This document shows, piece by piece, positions 1 through 12,800 of a stretch of DNA of 64,000 nt; position 1 is the stretch's first letter, and every line of letters starts with the position of its first letter. The stretch spans positions 104,900,823-104,964,822 of the forward strand of contig NC_064822.1 in NCBI RefSeq assembly GCF_024166365.1, written 5' to 3'. Under the pieces are notes generated by a model. The model did no database searches, was not told where the DNA came from, and saw only the letters and a program-made list of their open reading frames with translations. The translations under genes were made by a program, and so were the position numbers. The stretch comes from Elephas maximus indicus. Lineage: Eukaryota; Chordata; Mammalia; Proboscidea; Elephantidae.

Positions 1-1548
1 GTCATTTGGAACACTAAGGCTTAAAATCTGATATTGTGCTAGTGGAACCTTGTTTTTCATTTGGGTAACAGTCTAGAAATTGTCAGTATTGCAAAGGTTA
101 AACCTAAATTTATTCATGGTTTATTGGTAATTGGCAAGCATAGTTTCTCTTGGAATGACATAGGCTCTATTCATGTCCTCTTTTCCACTTTTAGTAGCAA
201 AATGTTGTCATCATCCTAACTTAAAAATTATTAGCCTTTCATAGTAACTAGGAGATATTTGAAAACACAGGATAAAGATGGAACTGTAAAAGAGGCTTTA
301 ATTAAGACATATCTGTAATAATAGCAAAAGAATTTGGAAAATGTACTAGAATATACTGTGTTATTTATTCCCCTTTTCTCAAAATTTCCCCCTTTTATTT
401 GCTTTGTTGAAATTCTAACTCCTAGCTATTCTGATATCACTTGGAAGTAAAAATCTCAGGCCAGAGCCATACTACTATATCAGAACCCTCATTTTACCTT
501 AAGATTCTCCAGGTGATAGATATGCTCATCAAAACTTGAGAAGCACTCTTCTAACCCATTTCTCAGGATTGCATCTTACTAGATTAAAACAAAGGTGTCA
601 ATGTTAAAGCTGAAGTAACCTTAGAGATCACATAGTTCAACTCCATACATGTGAAAAACTGATTAAATTTGCAGATGGCGTTTCTTCTTTCTTGTAATTA
701 ATCACAGTGAACTAGGTTTTTCCATGTTTTGCTGATAATGTGCACTCAGATACATTATTTCATCAAGCATTATATTGGGGAGACAAACGTATGTATCCAT
801 GGAGTTCATGGTCAAAGAATATAAATTGCTTAAGATGCAGTCTAGAAGATAGAAATCGCTTTTACGTGTTATTATTATTATAGGAGCTTCTTATCCTTGC
901 TTACATTTTCAGAGTTTTTAGTGTTATATTTTACTTTGGGGAGCTATTGTAACATTTTTAGAGAACTTTATTAATTAAGGTAGAATAATTAATAAAGATA
1001 TCAAAGACCACTGGACAATCTAACATAGTTAATGTGTTTAGTGTTTTCTTCAAACTGTGACAGTTTCTATTAAAAGCAAATTTTACTGTTAAATGGTCAT
1101 GTGTTAAAGTTATTAATTTTTTTTGCCACAGCTTTTGCAAGTTAGTATTCAAATGAGTAACATTTGCTGTTTTAAACATTGATCCCAGCCTTTCTTTATA
1201 CAGCAGCATTGTCTCAATTTGCATTGTAATTGGTCTGTAGAGTTGCTTTTAGAGGGCCTGAGATGTGGGCTCCTGTCTTGGAAAGTACTTGACAACACTA
1301 ACCAAGCTGAATTTCCTGTGGGAACAATTGAAGTAAACTTTTTGTTCTGTTCCTTTTTGGTCAAGGAGTAATAATACAAATGGATTTTTGGAGTGACTCA
1401 ATAAGTAAAGAATGCACAGGAGTGGATCATAAGATGGAATTTATCAAACCTTAGCCTTGCTTGTTAAAAAAAAAATTTTTTTTTAATAAAGAGGGAAAAA
1501 GGAAATAAATACAAGCAGGAGAGTAAACTAAGAAATAAAGAACCCAAA
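1..1548. other. SPATS2 intronic or upstream sequence, nothing recognised
   Basis: AT-rich sequence with many stops in all frames. I see no exon, tRNA-like element or young repeat. An A/T-rich homopolymer patch lies near 1467-1485. The short SPATS2 first coding exon is not visible here, so this is probably intron. The short minus-strand open frames near 958-1379 show no recognisable protein. Confidence 0.5.
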
Positions 1549-1814
1549 ATGCCAATGGAAAAGAAACTTAGTTCAGTCACAGTCCCTCAGGTCACTGAAA
1601 ACCAGCTTCCTGGGCTAGAAGGACCACCAAACCTAGATAAATTTCAAGGGACTTATACAGGGGATCAGTATGACAAAACAATGGCTCCTTATGAGGTCAT
1701 AGCAAGAGATGGACCAGTCAATACTGGGAATAATTCACAGTAGTTTTCTCACTTTTTGATCTTCAGAGCCGTTTACTCATTAAAGAAGAATTAATGAAAG
1801 TAAAAAAAAAAAAA
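1549..1814 (+). pseudogene. possible processed retrocopy tail (unidentified source)
   Basis: A 64-codon open frame (1549-1743) ends in a stop. It is followed by a short trailer with ATTAAA at 1779-1784 and, 17 bases further on, a run of 13 A at 1802-1814. Open frame, poly(A) signal and genomic A-tract in that order and spacing are what a processed retrocopy leaves. I do not recognise the peptide. Its C-terminal half reads ...YEVIARDGPVNTGNNSQ. No target duplication was found, because an L1 fragment directly abuts the A-tract. It could also be chance in AT-rich DNA. Confidence 0.3.
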
Positions 1815-3597
1815 GCATGAAGAGATGTTACGATCACTAACCATTTGAGAGATGCAAATCAAAACTACAATGAAATACCATCTCACCCCCACAAATATGG
1901 CACTGGTCACAAAAACAGTAAATAACAAATGCTGGCGAGGTTGTGGGGAGGTTGGAACTCTTATACACTGCTGGTAGAATTGTAAAATGGTACAAAAAAA
2001 AAAAACACAGTCACCCTGAAAATTGGTATGACACTCCCTCAAAAAGTTAGAAATATCATGTGATCCAGCAACCCCACTCCTAGGTATATATCGAGAAATA
2101 AGAGCTGTGATGTGAATAGACATGCACACCCATGTTTGTTCCAGCATTATTCACAATAGCAAAAAGGTGGAAACAACCTAAGTGTCCATCAACGGAGAAA
2201 CAGATGAACAAATTGCAATACATGCATACAATGTGCAGTGATAGAGAATAATGATGAATCTGTGAAACATCTCACAACACGGATAAACCTGGAGGACATT
2301 ATGCTGAGTGAAATAAGTCAATCACAAAAGGATAAACAACTCTATGAGACCACTCTTATAAAAAGCCAAGAATAGCTTTACACACAGAAAGAAACATTCT
2401 TTGATGGTTACTAGGGATGGGAGGGAGAGGAGGGAGAATCACAAACTAGACAGTAGACATGTATTCTGGTGAAGGGAAAAGCAGTACACAATAAATGGGA
2501 AGTCAGCACATGACCAAGGCAAAAGAAGACACTGAGAAGTACACAAGAATGAAGGACAACTACATTAAATACTATAACATACAATCCTGTAACAACAGTA
2601 ATAACAGACAGTAATTTGTGAGTGGATACATACACAGATATGTATGCTGAATAGATGTAGGAGGTTGTACAGGAGTATACCCGCGTGCGTACACAGGTAT
2701 AGTTGTGGATATTTCTACATACATATTTGTGTGTGCTGCGTATATGTTCATATATATAGTAGCACATAAGGGACACAGTTATGGAAACTTCTTAGACATA
2801 ACCAGACACTTCACTGGACTGAGTTACTGGACTTGAAGGCTAAGGACATTTAGTTCAGTTGGCAGAACACCTAGGTCAATTGGCATAGCATAGTTCATAA
2901 AGATAATGTTCTATGTCTTAATTTGATGAGTAGCACCTGGGGTGTTGAAAGTTTGTGAGCGGCCATCCATGATAAAACTATTGGTCTCTTCCTGTCTGGA
3001 ACAAAGAAGAGTGAAGAAACTCGAAGACTCTAGAAAGCAGTCCATGGCCCACATAATTATAGCCTTCGCTAACCTGAGACCAGAAGAACTAGGTAGTGCC
3101 TGGCTACCACTACCTACCACTCTGACCAGGAACACAGTAGAAAGTCCCAGAGGAAAATGTAGAACAAAAATCAAATTCATAAAAATAGACCAGACTTATT
3201 GGTCTGATAGAGACTGGAGGAATCCCCAAGACTATTGTCCTAAGACACCCTTTTTCACTTGGAACTAAAGCCACTTCCAAGGTCACCTTTTAGCCAAATA
3301 ATAGACTGGCCTAAGAAATAAACTGTAACACTCATAAGGAATGTGCTTCTTAGAACTATCAACTATATGAGACCAAAAGGGCAACCTTTGCCCAGAAGCA
3401 AAGATGAGAAGGCAGGAAGGGGCAGGAAAACCAGACAAGTGGAAAGAGGGAACCCAGGCTGAAAATGAGGACAGTGCTGACATATTGTGAGGATAGCAAC
3501 CAGTGTCTAAATTGTATGAATTATTGAGTGGGAAACTAATTAGCTACATAAACTTTCACCTAAAGCACAATAAAAATGTTTTTTAAAAAAGCAAATT
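1815..3597 (+). mobile_element. LINE-1 fragment: ORF2 C-terminus plus 3' UTR
   Basis: The sequence aligns by eye to the ORF2 C-terminal region and 3' UTR of the two other + strand L1 copies in this window. Shared landmarks are the segment for 'DPATPLLGIY'-like text near 2065, the 'gtccatcaacgg' stretch near 2185, the 'attatgctgagtgaaat' stretch near 2300, and the 3' UTR stretch 'cctgagaccagaagaac' near 3077. It ends at the 'cacaataaaaa' 3' terminus near 3569-3597. It is 5'-truncated and heavily mutated, more diverged than the copies at 4.7 and 44.2 kb, so it belongs to an older subfamily or is an older insertion. Confidence 0.8.
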
Positions 3598-3778
3598 TTA
3601 TAATTTCATTCAAAATATATTACCTATGTTGTAAGAGTTACCAAATAGCAACTAAGTGGTTGTTAACACTTTTACAGGAGAAAAGCAGCTGATCTTGCCT
3701 CTCTGTCTTGGGGATAGATAGGATTACATCTTTATTTTGGGTCATGTTTAATATATTTTTCCCTTCTCATTCTTCTAG

Positions 3779-3858
3779 ATTCATCAGGATTTATTTTTGA
3801 TTTGCAGTCCAATACTGTGCTGGCCCAGGGAGGAACTTTTGAGAACATGAAAGAGAAG
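3779..3858 (+). CDS. SPATS2: SPATS2 coding exon 2 (residues ~9-35)
   Basis: The acceptor is 'ttcttctag' and the donor 'gtaggt'. The exon opens with the last two bases of a split Asp codon, then encodes [18 protein letters not shown] and ends at ...FENMKEK in phase 0. This is the N-terminal block of SPATS2. It is 80 bp (2 + 26 codons), in step with the next exon. Confidence 0.92.
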
Positions 3859-6800
3859 GTAGGTCTGGTTACTACGGATAGTAAACTTTAGTGTCATTAG
3901 AGAATTTAGGTATTAATAACAATCAGTGACTATCACAAACTCATTAAGAAAGTGAAATTTTAAGAACAAAACAGAATGCCATTATATATCAGAGAACAAC
4001 TACCACGAAGTTTTGAGGAATGGGAACATAAGTACAAACTTGGTTTTCTCTGCATATTTTCGTATATATATATATGTATGTATACACACACACACACATA
4101 TATATATAATATGTCTATCATTTTCTTTTTTTGTATATATACATATATACAAGTATGTGTCTATATCATTTGGCAACATGCTTTAAAGAACATTCTGAGT
4201 AAGATCCTCCCATTCACTCAAAAGAGGATTCTTATGTACAGGAGTCTTTGGATCAAGAAGAGAAACAGATCTTCAAGTAACATCCTTTTGAAGAAAAACA
4301 AGTGTTTTTAGTCATATAGCCCTTGATGATCTATATTGAGAAAAAAGTAAAACAAAAGTTTTTCCAATGTACTTTCTTTTATTTAAAAAAAGAAAAAAAG
4401 TCTATTCATCTTGGAGTCATAGACATACATGGGTTCAGTTATATAATACTTTCACATTTTAAGTTATAGGACTCTTACCTTTATCCTTGAATCTTAAACT
4501 CCATTTTTTGGTGCTATGTGCTAAGTTTTTTGCTCATCTCAAGAATATTTACTACAATTTAGATTTGTTTGGACTATAGATTATATGCCTTCCCACTTAT
4601 ATAGTTTTAAACCTTATCATTATTCAGTTAAGCCTGAAATAAAAAGAATATAGAGTGATATGAAAGGAAGAGTATTAAGAAAATATAATACAGGGGATGG
4701 GGCCAAGGTGGCGGAGTAGTCAGATGCTTCCGGAGATCCCTCTTACAACAAAGACCTGAAAAAACAAGTGAAACAATTATATTTATGATAAGCTAGGAGC
4801 TCTGAACATCAAAGGCAAAGTTAGAAAATGGACTGAGTGGCAGGGGGAGAGAGAGACAGTTCAGAAGCGTAGAGGAGTTGCCAGACCTGAATCGCTGGAA
4901 GCCCTCAGGCATCATTCCCGGGAGCGACTGCAGCGGGCTGCTGGTAGCTTTCAATTGCGGTTTCCTCAGGGAGAAAAAGCCAGCCGCACAGGCTCCTCAC
5001 ACCTTCAGAACCAGAGAAGAACGGCGCTCTCGTCAAAAGCTAAGTAGTTGTGTCTGTTTTACCGCACCCCCAGCCCCCAAGCTGGCTTCAGTGGCGTGAG
5101 ATAGGCCCTGCTGAGCATCCTGAGCCATTCTCCTGGCCTTGGAGAAGGAATAAATTCACAATTGGGGCAAAACATAACCTGCCAGCTCCACTAAGCTGAG
5201 GAGCTCAGGACAGAAGCGACTCCTGTCGAGGCATAAATGGTCTGTGGAATTTGAATACCTTTCCCCCCTGCATGGACCTGTGTGGGCCTATTTCAGGAGA
5301 GTAGGCCCTTGTTGGCAGAATGCATCTGTTTCAGCTGTATGGTAGAGAGGTGGGTGTTTGATGTTTGACACTGCTTTGCCTATTAAACAGGGTCCTCACC
5401 TACCCACATCAGGGGCCTAAGGACTGGTGGCTCCACTCACATCTCCCAGCCAGCCACTACAGGGGTCCAAGGATAACTAGTACCTCCCAGTCCTTACAAG
5501 CAAAAGCATTGGGTGCCCATGGTCCATCTGCAGAACCCACCCACCTGTGCGCTCTAGGGAACAGGGACGTGCTTTCTTCACAGACACTCAGAGGATGGTT
5601 GTCAGCCCCCTGCCTTGTTCAGAACATGGCCCCCTGCCCTGTTCAGAGCATGACCCCCTGCTGCAACCAGATACCTCTACCTACAACAATAACCGCTGCC
5701 CCTCTAAGACTGTAGGACAGAGCCTGTATCACACACTTGATGACCAACTACCTGGACACCTGAGCTGAATCCATATAAGAAAAGTGAATGGACTCATAAG
5801 TTCGTATATCTGATAACATCTCTAGCCATCTGGTGACAGGACGTTAGAGCTTCAAAGGCAAAAATAATCCAGCTAGCTCACTTAAGCAGCCTATTTGGGC
5901 ATATCAAAACAAAACAAAGCAAGAAGCTAGGATACAGAAAGAAAACATAAAATAAACTAATATAACTTAAAGATGGCACAGAGACAACAGTCAATATCAA
6001 ATCACATAAAGAAGCAGACCATGATCGCTTGAACAAGCTCTCAAAACAAAGAATCAAGGGATCCTCTGGAGGAAGGTGCCTTCCTGGAATTACCAAATGC
6101 AGAATACAAAAGATTAATATACAGAACTCTTCAAGACATCAGGAAGGAGATCAGGCAATACGGAGAACAAGCCAAGGAACACGCAGATAAAGCAATTGAA
6201 GAAATTAAAAAGGTTATTCAAGAACATAATGAAAAATTTAATAAGCTTCAAGAATCTATCGAGAGACAGCAATCAAAAATTCAGAAGATTAACAATAAAA
6301 TTACAGAATTAGACAACTCTGTAGAAAGTCAGAGGAGCAGAACTATGGAAATGGAAGGCAGAATTTGTGACATTGAAGATAAAACACTTGGCACCAATAT
6401 ATTTGAAGAAAAATCAGATAAAAGAATTAAAAAAGATGAACAAACCCTAAGAATGATCTGGGACTCTATTAAGAGAAATAGCCTATGAGTGATTGGAGTG
6501 CCAGAACAGGGAGGGATAACAGAAAATACAGAGAGAATTGTTTGAAGATTTGTTGGCAGAAAAATTCCTTGATATTGTGAAAGATGAGAAGATATCTATC
6601 CAAGGTGCTCATCGAACTCCACATAAGGTAGATCTTAAAGTCACCAAGACATATTATAATCAGACTTGCCAAAACCAAAGACAAAGAGAGAGTTTTAAGA
6701 GCAGCTAGTGATAAACAAAAAGTCGCCTACAATGGATAGTCAATGAGAATAAGCTCGGACTACTCAACAGAATCCATGCAGGCAAGAAGGCCATGGGATG

Positions 6801-9800
6801 ACTTATATAAAGCATTGAAGGAAAAAAATTGCCAGCCAAGAATTATATATCCAGCAAAACTGTCTCTCAAATATGAAGGTGAAATTAGGACATTTCCAGA
6901 TAAACAGAAGTTTAGGGAATTTGTAAAAAACCAAACCAAAACTACAAGAAATGCTAAAGGGAGTTCTCTGGCTAGAAAACCAATAATATCAGCTACCAAT
7001 CCAAGACTAGAATACAGGACAGAGCAACCTGATGTCAACCCAGATAGGGAAATCACAAAAATAAATAAAGATAAAAACGCTCAAAACGGAAACAGCAATG
7101 TCATTATGTAAAAAAAAGGCAACGCTAGAACAGTAAAGAGGGACTAAAAAATGTAGTCATAGATCATTCATATACAGAGGAAGACAAGGCGATATAAAGA
7201 AATAAAAGTTAGGTTTAAACTTAGAAAAATAGGGGTAAATATTAAGGTAACCACAAGGGAGACTAACAATCCTACTCATCAAAATAAAACACAAGAAAAA
7301 AATATAGACTCAGCAGAAACAAAATCAAAAACAACAAATAAGAGGAGAAGACAGTATAGTAAGATATACTACTAAGCACAAAAAATTAAGTGGGAAAAAG
7401 AAGCTGTCAACACACACAAAAAAAACATCAAAATGACAGCACTAAACTCATATCTGTCCATAATTACACTGAATGTAAGTGGATTAAATGCACCAATAAA
7501 GAGAGGGTGGCAGAATGGATTAAAAAAAAAAGATCTGTCTATATGCTGCCTACAAGAGACACACCTTAGACTTAGAGACACAAACAAAAACTGAAAAGAT
7601 GGAAAAAAATATATATCAAGCAAACAACAATCAAAAAAGAGCAGGAGTGGCAGTATTAATTTCTGACAAAATAGACTTTAAAGTTAAACCCACCACAAAG
7701 GATAAGAAAGGACACTATATAATGATTAAAGGGACAATATACCAGGCGGATATAACCATATTAAATATTTATGCACCCAATAACAGGGCAGCAAGATACG
7801 TAAAACAAACTCTTAACAGCATTGAAAAGTGAGATAGACAGTGCCACAATTATAGTAGGAGACTTCAACACACCACTTTTGGTGAAGGACGGGGCATCCA
7901 GAAAGAAACTCAATAAAGACACGGAAGATCTAAGTGCCACAATCAGCCAACTTGACCTCATAGACGTATACAGAACACTCTAACCAACAGCAGCGAATAT
8001 GCTTTCTTTTCTACCACACACGGAACATTCTCGAAAATAGACCACATGTTATGTCATAAAGCAAGCCTTAGCAGAATCCAAAACATCAAAATAGTACAAA
8101 GCATCTTGTCTGACCATAAGGCCATAAAAGTAGAAATCAATAGCAGAAAAAGCAGGGAAAAGAAATCAAATACTTGGAAACCAAACAATATCCTGCCCAA
8201 AAAAGAGTGAGTTATAGAAGACATCAAGGATGGAATAAAGAAATTCATAGAATCCAGTGAGAATGAAAACACTCCCTATCAGAACCTTTGGGAGACAGCT
8301 AAAGCAGTACCCACAGGTCAATTTATATCAATAAATGCATACATACAAAAAGAAGAAAGAGCCAAAACCAAAGAATTATCCCTACGACATGAACAAAAAT
8401 CCTCAGGCACCAGAAGGAAACAAATAATAAAAATCAGAGCAGAATTAAATAAAATAGAGAACAGAAAAACAATTGAAAGAGTCAGCAAGACCAAAAAGCT
8501 GGTTCTTTGAAAAAATTAACAAAATTGATAAACCATCAGCCAAACTGACAAAAGAAAAACAAGAGAGGAAGCAAATAACCCAAATAAGAGATGAGATGGG
8601 CCATATTACAACAGAACCAACTGAAATTAAAAGAACCAGATTACTATGAAAAATTGTACTGTAACAAATTTGAAAACCTACAAGAAATGGATGAATTTCT
8701 AGAAACCGACTACCTACCTAAACTAATACGAACAGAGGTAGAACAACTAAATAAACACACAACAAAAGAAGAGATTGAAAGGGTAATTTAAAAACGCCCA
8801 ACAAAAACAAGCCCGGCCCCGGAGAGCTTCACTGCAGAGTTCTACCAAACTTTCAGAGAAGAGTTAATACCACTACTACTAAAGGTATTTTAGAGCATAG
8901 AAAAGGACGGAATACTCTATGAAGGCAGCATATCCCTGATACCAAAACCAGGCAGACACCACAAAAATAGAAAATTACAGACCTAAATCCCTCATGAACT
9001 TAGATGCAAAAATCCTTGACAAAATTCTAGCCAATAGAATTCAAGGACATATCAAAAAAATGATTCACCGTGACCAAGTGGGATTCATACCAGGTAATGC
9101 AGGGATGGTTCAACATTAGGAAAACAATCAATGTAATCCGTCACATAAATAAGAGACAAGAACAACAAGATCTTATCGATTATGCAGAAAAGGCGTTTGA
9201 AAAAGTTCAACACCCATTCATGATAAAAACTCTCAGCAAAATAGGAATAGAAGGGAAATTCCTGAACATTATAAAGGACATTTATACAAAGCCAGCGGCC
9301 AACATCATCCTTAGCGGAGGGAGTCTGAAAGCATTCCGCTTGAGATCATGAACCAGACAAGGATGCCCTTTACCACTACTCTTATTCAACAAGCTGGAGG
9401 TCCTAACCAGAGCAATTAGGCTAGATAAAGAATTGGTAAGGAAGAAGTAAAAGTATCCCTATTTGCAGATGACATGATCTTATATACAGAGAACCCTAAG
9501 GAATCCTCAAGAAAACTACTGAAATGAATAGAAAAGTTCAGCGGAGTATCAGGATACAAGATAGAGATACAAAAATCAGTTGGATTCCTCTACACCAACA
9601 AAAAGAACTTTGAAGAGGAAATCACCAAATCAACACCATTTACACTAGGCTCCAAGAAGGTAAAATACTTATGAATAAATCTAACCAGAGACGTAGAGGA
9701 CCAATACAAAGAAAACTAAGATACAACTGCAAGAAACCAAAAGAGACCTACATAAGTGGAAAAACACCTTGCTCATGGATAGAAAGACTCAACGTTGTGA

Positions 9801-12800
9801 AAATGTCTATTCTACCTGAAGCAATTTATAGATACAATGCAATTCCGGTCGAAATTCCAATGACATTTTTCAGTGAGATGGAGAAACAAATCACCAACTT
9901 CATATGGAAGGGAAAGAGGCCCCGAATAAGTAAAGCCTTAGTGAAAAGTAACAAAGTTGGAAACCTCACTCTACCTGATTTTAGAACCTTTTATACCACC
10001 ACAGTAGTCAAAACAACCTGGTACTGGTATAACAACAGTTACATGGCCCAATGGAACAGAATTGAGAATCCAGACGTAAATCCATCCACATACGAGCAGT
10101 TGATATTTGACAAAGGCCCAAAATGAGTTAAATGAGGAAAAGACAATCTGTTTAACAAATGGCGCTGGCATAACTGAATATCCATCTACAAAAAAATGAA
10201 ACAAGACCCATATCTCAGACCATGCACAAAAACTAACTCAAAATGAATCAAAGACCTAAATGTAAAATATAAAATGATAAAGATCATGGGAGAAAAAATA
10301 GGTACAATGCTAGGAGCCCTAATACATGGCATAAACAGTATACAAAACATTACTAACAATGCACCAAGAGAAACTAGATAACTGGGAGCTCCTAAAAATC
10401 AAACACCTATGCTCATCCAAAGACTTCACCAAAAGAGTAAAAAGATTACCTGCATACTTGGAAAAGTTTTTAGCTATGGCATTTCAGATCAGTGTCTGAT
10501 CTCTAAAATCTACATGATACTATAAAAAGACAACCCAATTAAAAAAATGGGCAAAGGATATGAGCAGGCACTTCACTAAAAAAGACATTCAGGTAGTGAA
10601 GAGATACATGAGGAAACGCTCATGATCATTAGCCATTAGAGAAATGTAAATCAAAACTACAGTGAGATTCTGTCTCACTCCAAGGCTGGCATTAACCCAA
10701 AAAAAGCAAAATAATAAATGTTGGAGAAGTTGTGGAGAGACTGGAACACTTACACACTTCTGGTAGGAATGTAAAATGGTTCAACCACTTTGGAAATCGA
10801 TTTGGTGCTTTCTTAAAAAGCTGGAAATAGAACTACCATATGATCCAGCAATCCCACTCCTTGGAATATACCCTAGAAAAATAACAGCCTTTACACGAAC
10901 AGATATATGCACACCCATGTTCATTCCAGCGCTGTTTACAATAGCAAAAATATGGAAGCAACTAAGGTGCCCATCAGTGGATGAATAGATAAATAAATTA
11001 TGGTATATTCACATAGTGGAATACTACGCATCAATAAAGAACAATGATGAATCCGTGAAACATTTCATAACATGAAGGAACCTGGAAGGCATTATGCTGA
11101 GTGAAATTAGTCAGTTGCAAAAGGACAAATATAGTATGAGAGCACTATTAACAGAACTCAAGAAATAGTTTAAACAAAGAAGAAAATACTCTTTGATGGT
11201 TACGAGAGTGGGGACGGAGGGAGGGAGAGGGATATTCACTGATTAGATAGTAGACAAGAACGATTTTAGATGAAGGGGAAGACAACACACAATATAGGAG
11301 AGGTCAGCACAGCTGGACTAAACAAAAAGCAAAGAAGGTTCCTGAATAAACTGAACGCTTCGAAGCCAGTGTAGCAGTGGTGGGGGTTTGGGGACCATGG
11401 TTTCAGGGGACATCTAAATCAATTGGCATAATAAAATCTATTAAGAAAACATTCTGCATCCCACTTTGGAGAGTGACATCTGGGGTCTTAAACACTAGCA
11501 AGTGGCCATCTAAGATGCATCAATTGGTCTCAGTCCACCTGGAGCAAAGGAGAATGAAGAACACCAAAGACACCAGGTAATTATGAGCCCAAGAGACAGA
11601 AAGGGCCACATAAACCAGAGACTACATCAGCCTGAGACCAGAAGAACTAGATGGTGCCCGGCTACAACTGATGAGTGCCCTGACAGGGAACTCAACAGAG
11701 AACCACTGAGGGAGCAGGAGAGCAGTGGGATGCAGACCCCAAATTCTTGTGAAAAGACCAGGCTTAATAGTCTGTCTTGAGACTGGAAGGACCCCTGAAG
11801 CCATGGTCCCCAGACCTGTTAGCCCAAGACAGGAACCATTCCCAAAGCCAACTCTTGAGACAGGGATTGGACTGGACTATGGGATAGAAAATGGTACTGG
11901 TGAAGAGTGAGCTTCTTGGATCAAGTAGACACATGAGACTATGTTGGCATCTCCTGTCTGGAGGGGAGATGAGAGGGCAGGGGCGGTCAGGGGCTTTCGG
12001 AATGGACACAGATTAGAGAGTGGAGAGAAGGAGTGTACTGCCTCATTAGGGGGAGAGCACCTAGGAGTATATAGTAAGGTATATATAAATTTTTGTATGA
12101 TAGACTGCCTTGATTTGTAAAGTTTCACTTAAAGCACAATAAAAATTAAAAAAAAGATATATATATATATATATAATACAGGCTCTGCTTATTACTTGGA
12201 GAAGTTACTTTACCTTTCTTACCCTGTTTCTTTTTAAAGAATTTCCTGTTTGAGTATTATGGCTGCCTAGATAACCTTAAAACATTCCGGGTATAAAATA
12301 TCTAGAAATACTAAAATGAAAAATAATGGACATTATTTTCAATGCATAGCTGAACACAAGATGCAAAGGAAATCTCTAGGGGCCAAAGATATAGAGGGAA
12401 CTAAAAATCAGAGTGGTAAATAAGGTCTAGCTAGTTAAACCTGAGTGTTTCGCTAGTCTCAGTAACAAAAGGATTTTACTATACAGCGTCGAGAAGCCCT
12501 GAGCTTATCCTGAGTGAGGAATTGGAACTGAGATCTTATGTAAGGTCAGGATCCTAAAATATTTCACCGCAGGGAAAGGATGAACTAGTATAAATGTTCC
12601 CACTGATTTTGAACACAGTATTTTGACTATACTTGTTTAAACCAAAAAAAAAAGAAAAAAGAAAACCATTGCCGTCAAGTCAATTCCAACTCATCCCAAC
12701 CCTATGGGACAGAATAAAACTGCCCCATAGAGTTTCCAAGGAGCAGCTGGTGGATTTAAACTGCTGGCCTTTTGGTTAGCAGCCATAGCTCGCCATAACT

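Larger units (their letters stand above)
4694..12170 (+). mobile_element. full-length LINE-1 (copy A), decayed
   Basis: The copy starts with 'gggatggggccaaggtggcgg', a typical L1 5' end, and finishes at 'agcacaataaaaatt' plus an A-rich then (AT)n tail. An 11-bp target duplication, atataatacag, flanks it at 4683-4693 and 12171-12181. The order is 5' UTR (about 1.28 kb), ORF1, ORF2, then a 3' UTR of about 1 kb. Both ORFs carry several stops and frameshifts, so the copy cannot retrotranspose by itself. It lies in sense with SPATS2 in a 12.4-kb intron. Confidence 0.93.

Noticed and set aside
2942-3268. 108-codon open frame at 2942-3268 as a gene.
   Set aside because: It lies within the L1 3' UTR fragment and is not in the frame shared by the other three L1 3' UTRs.
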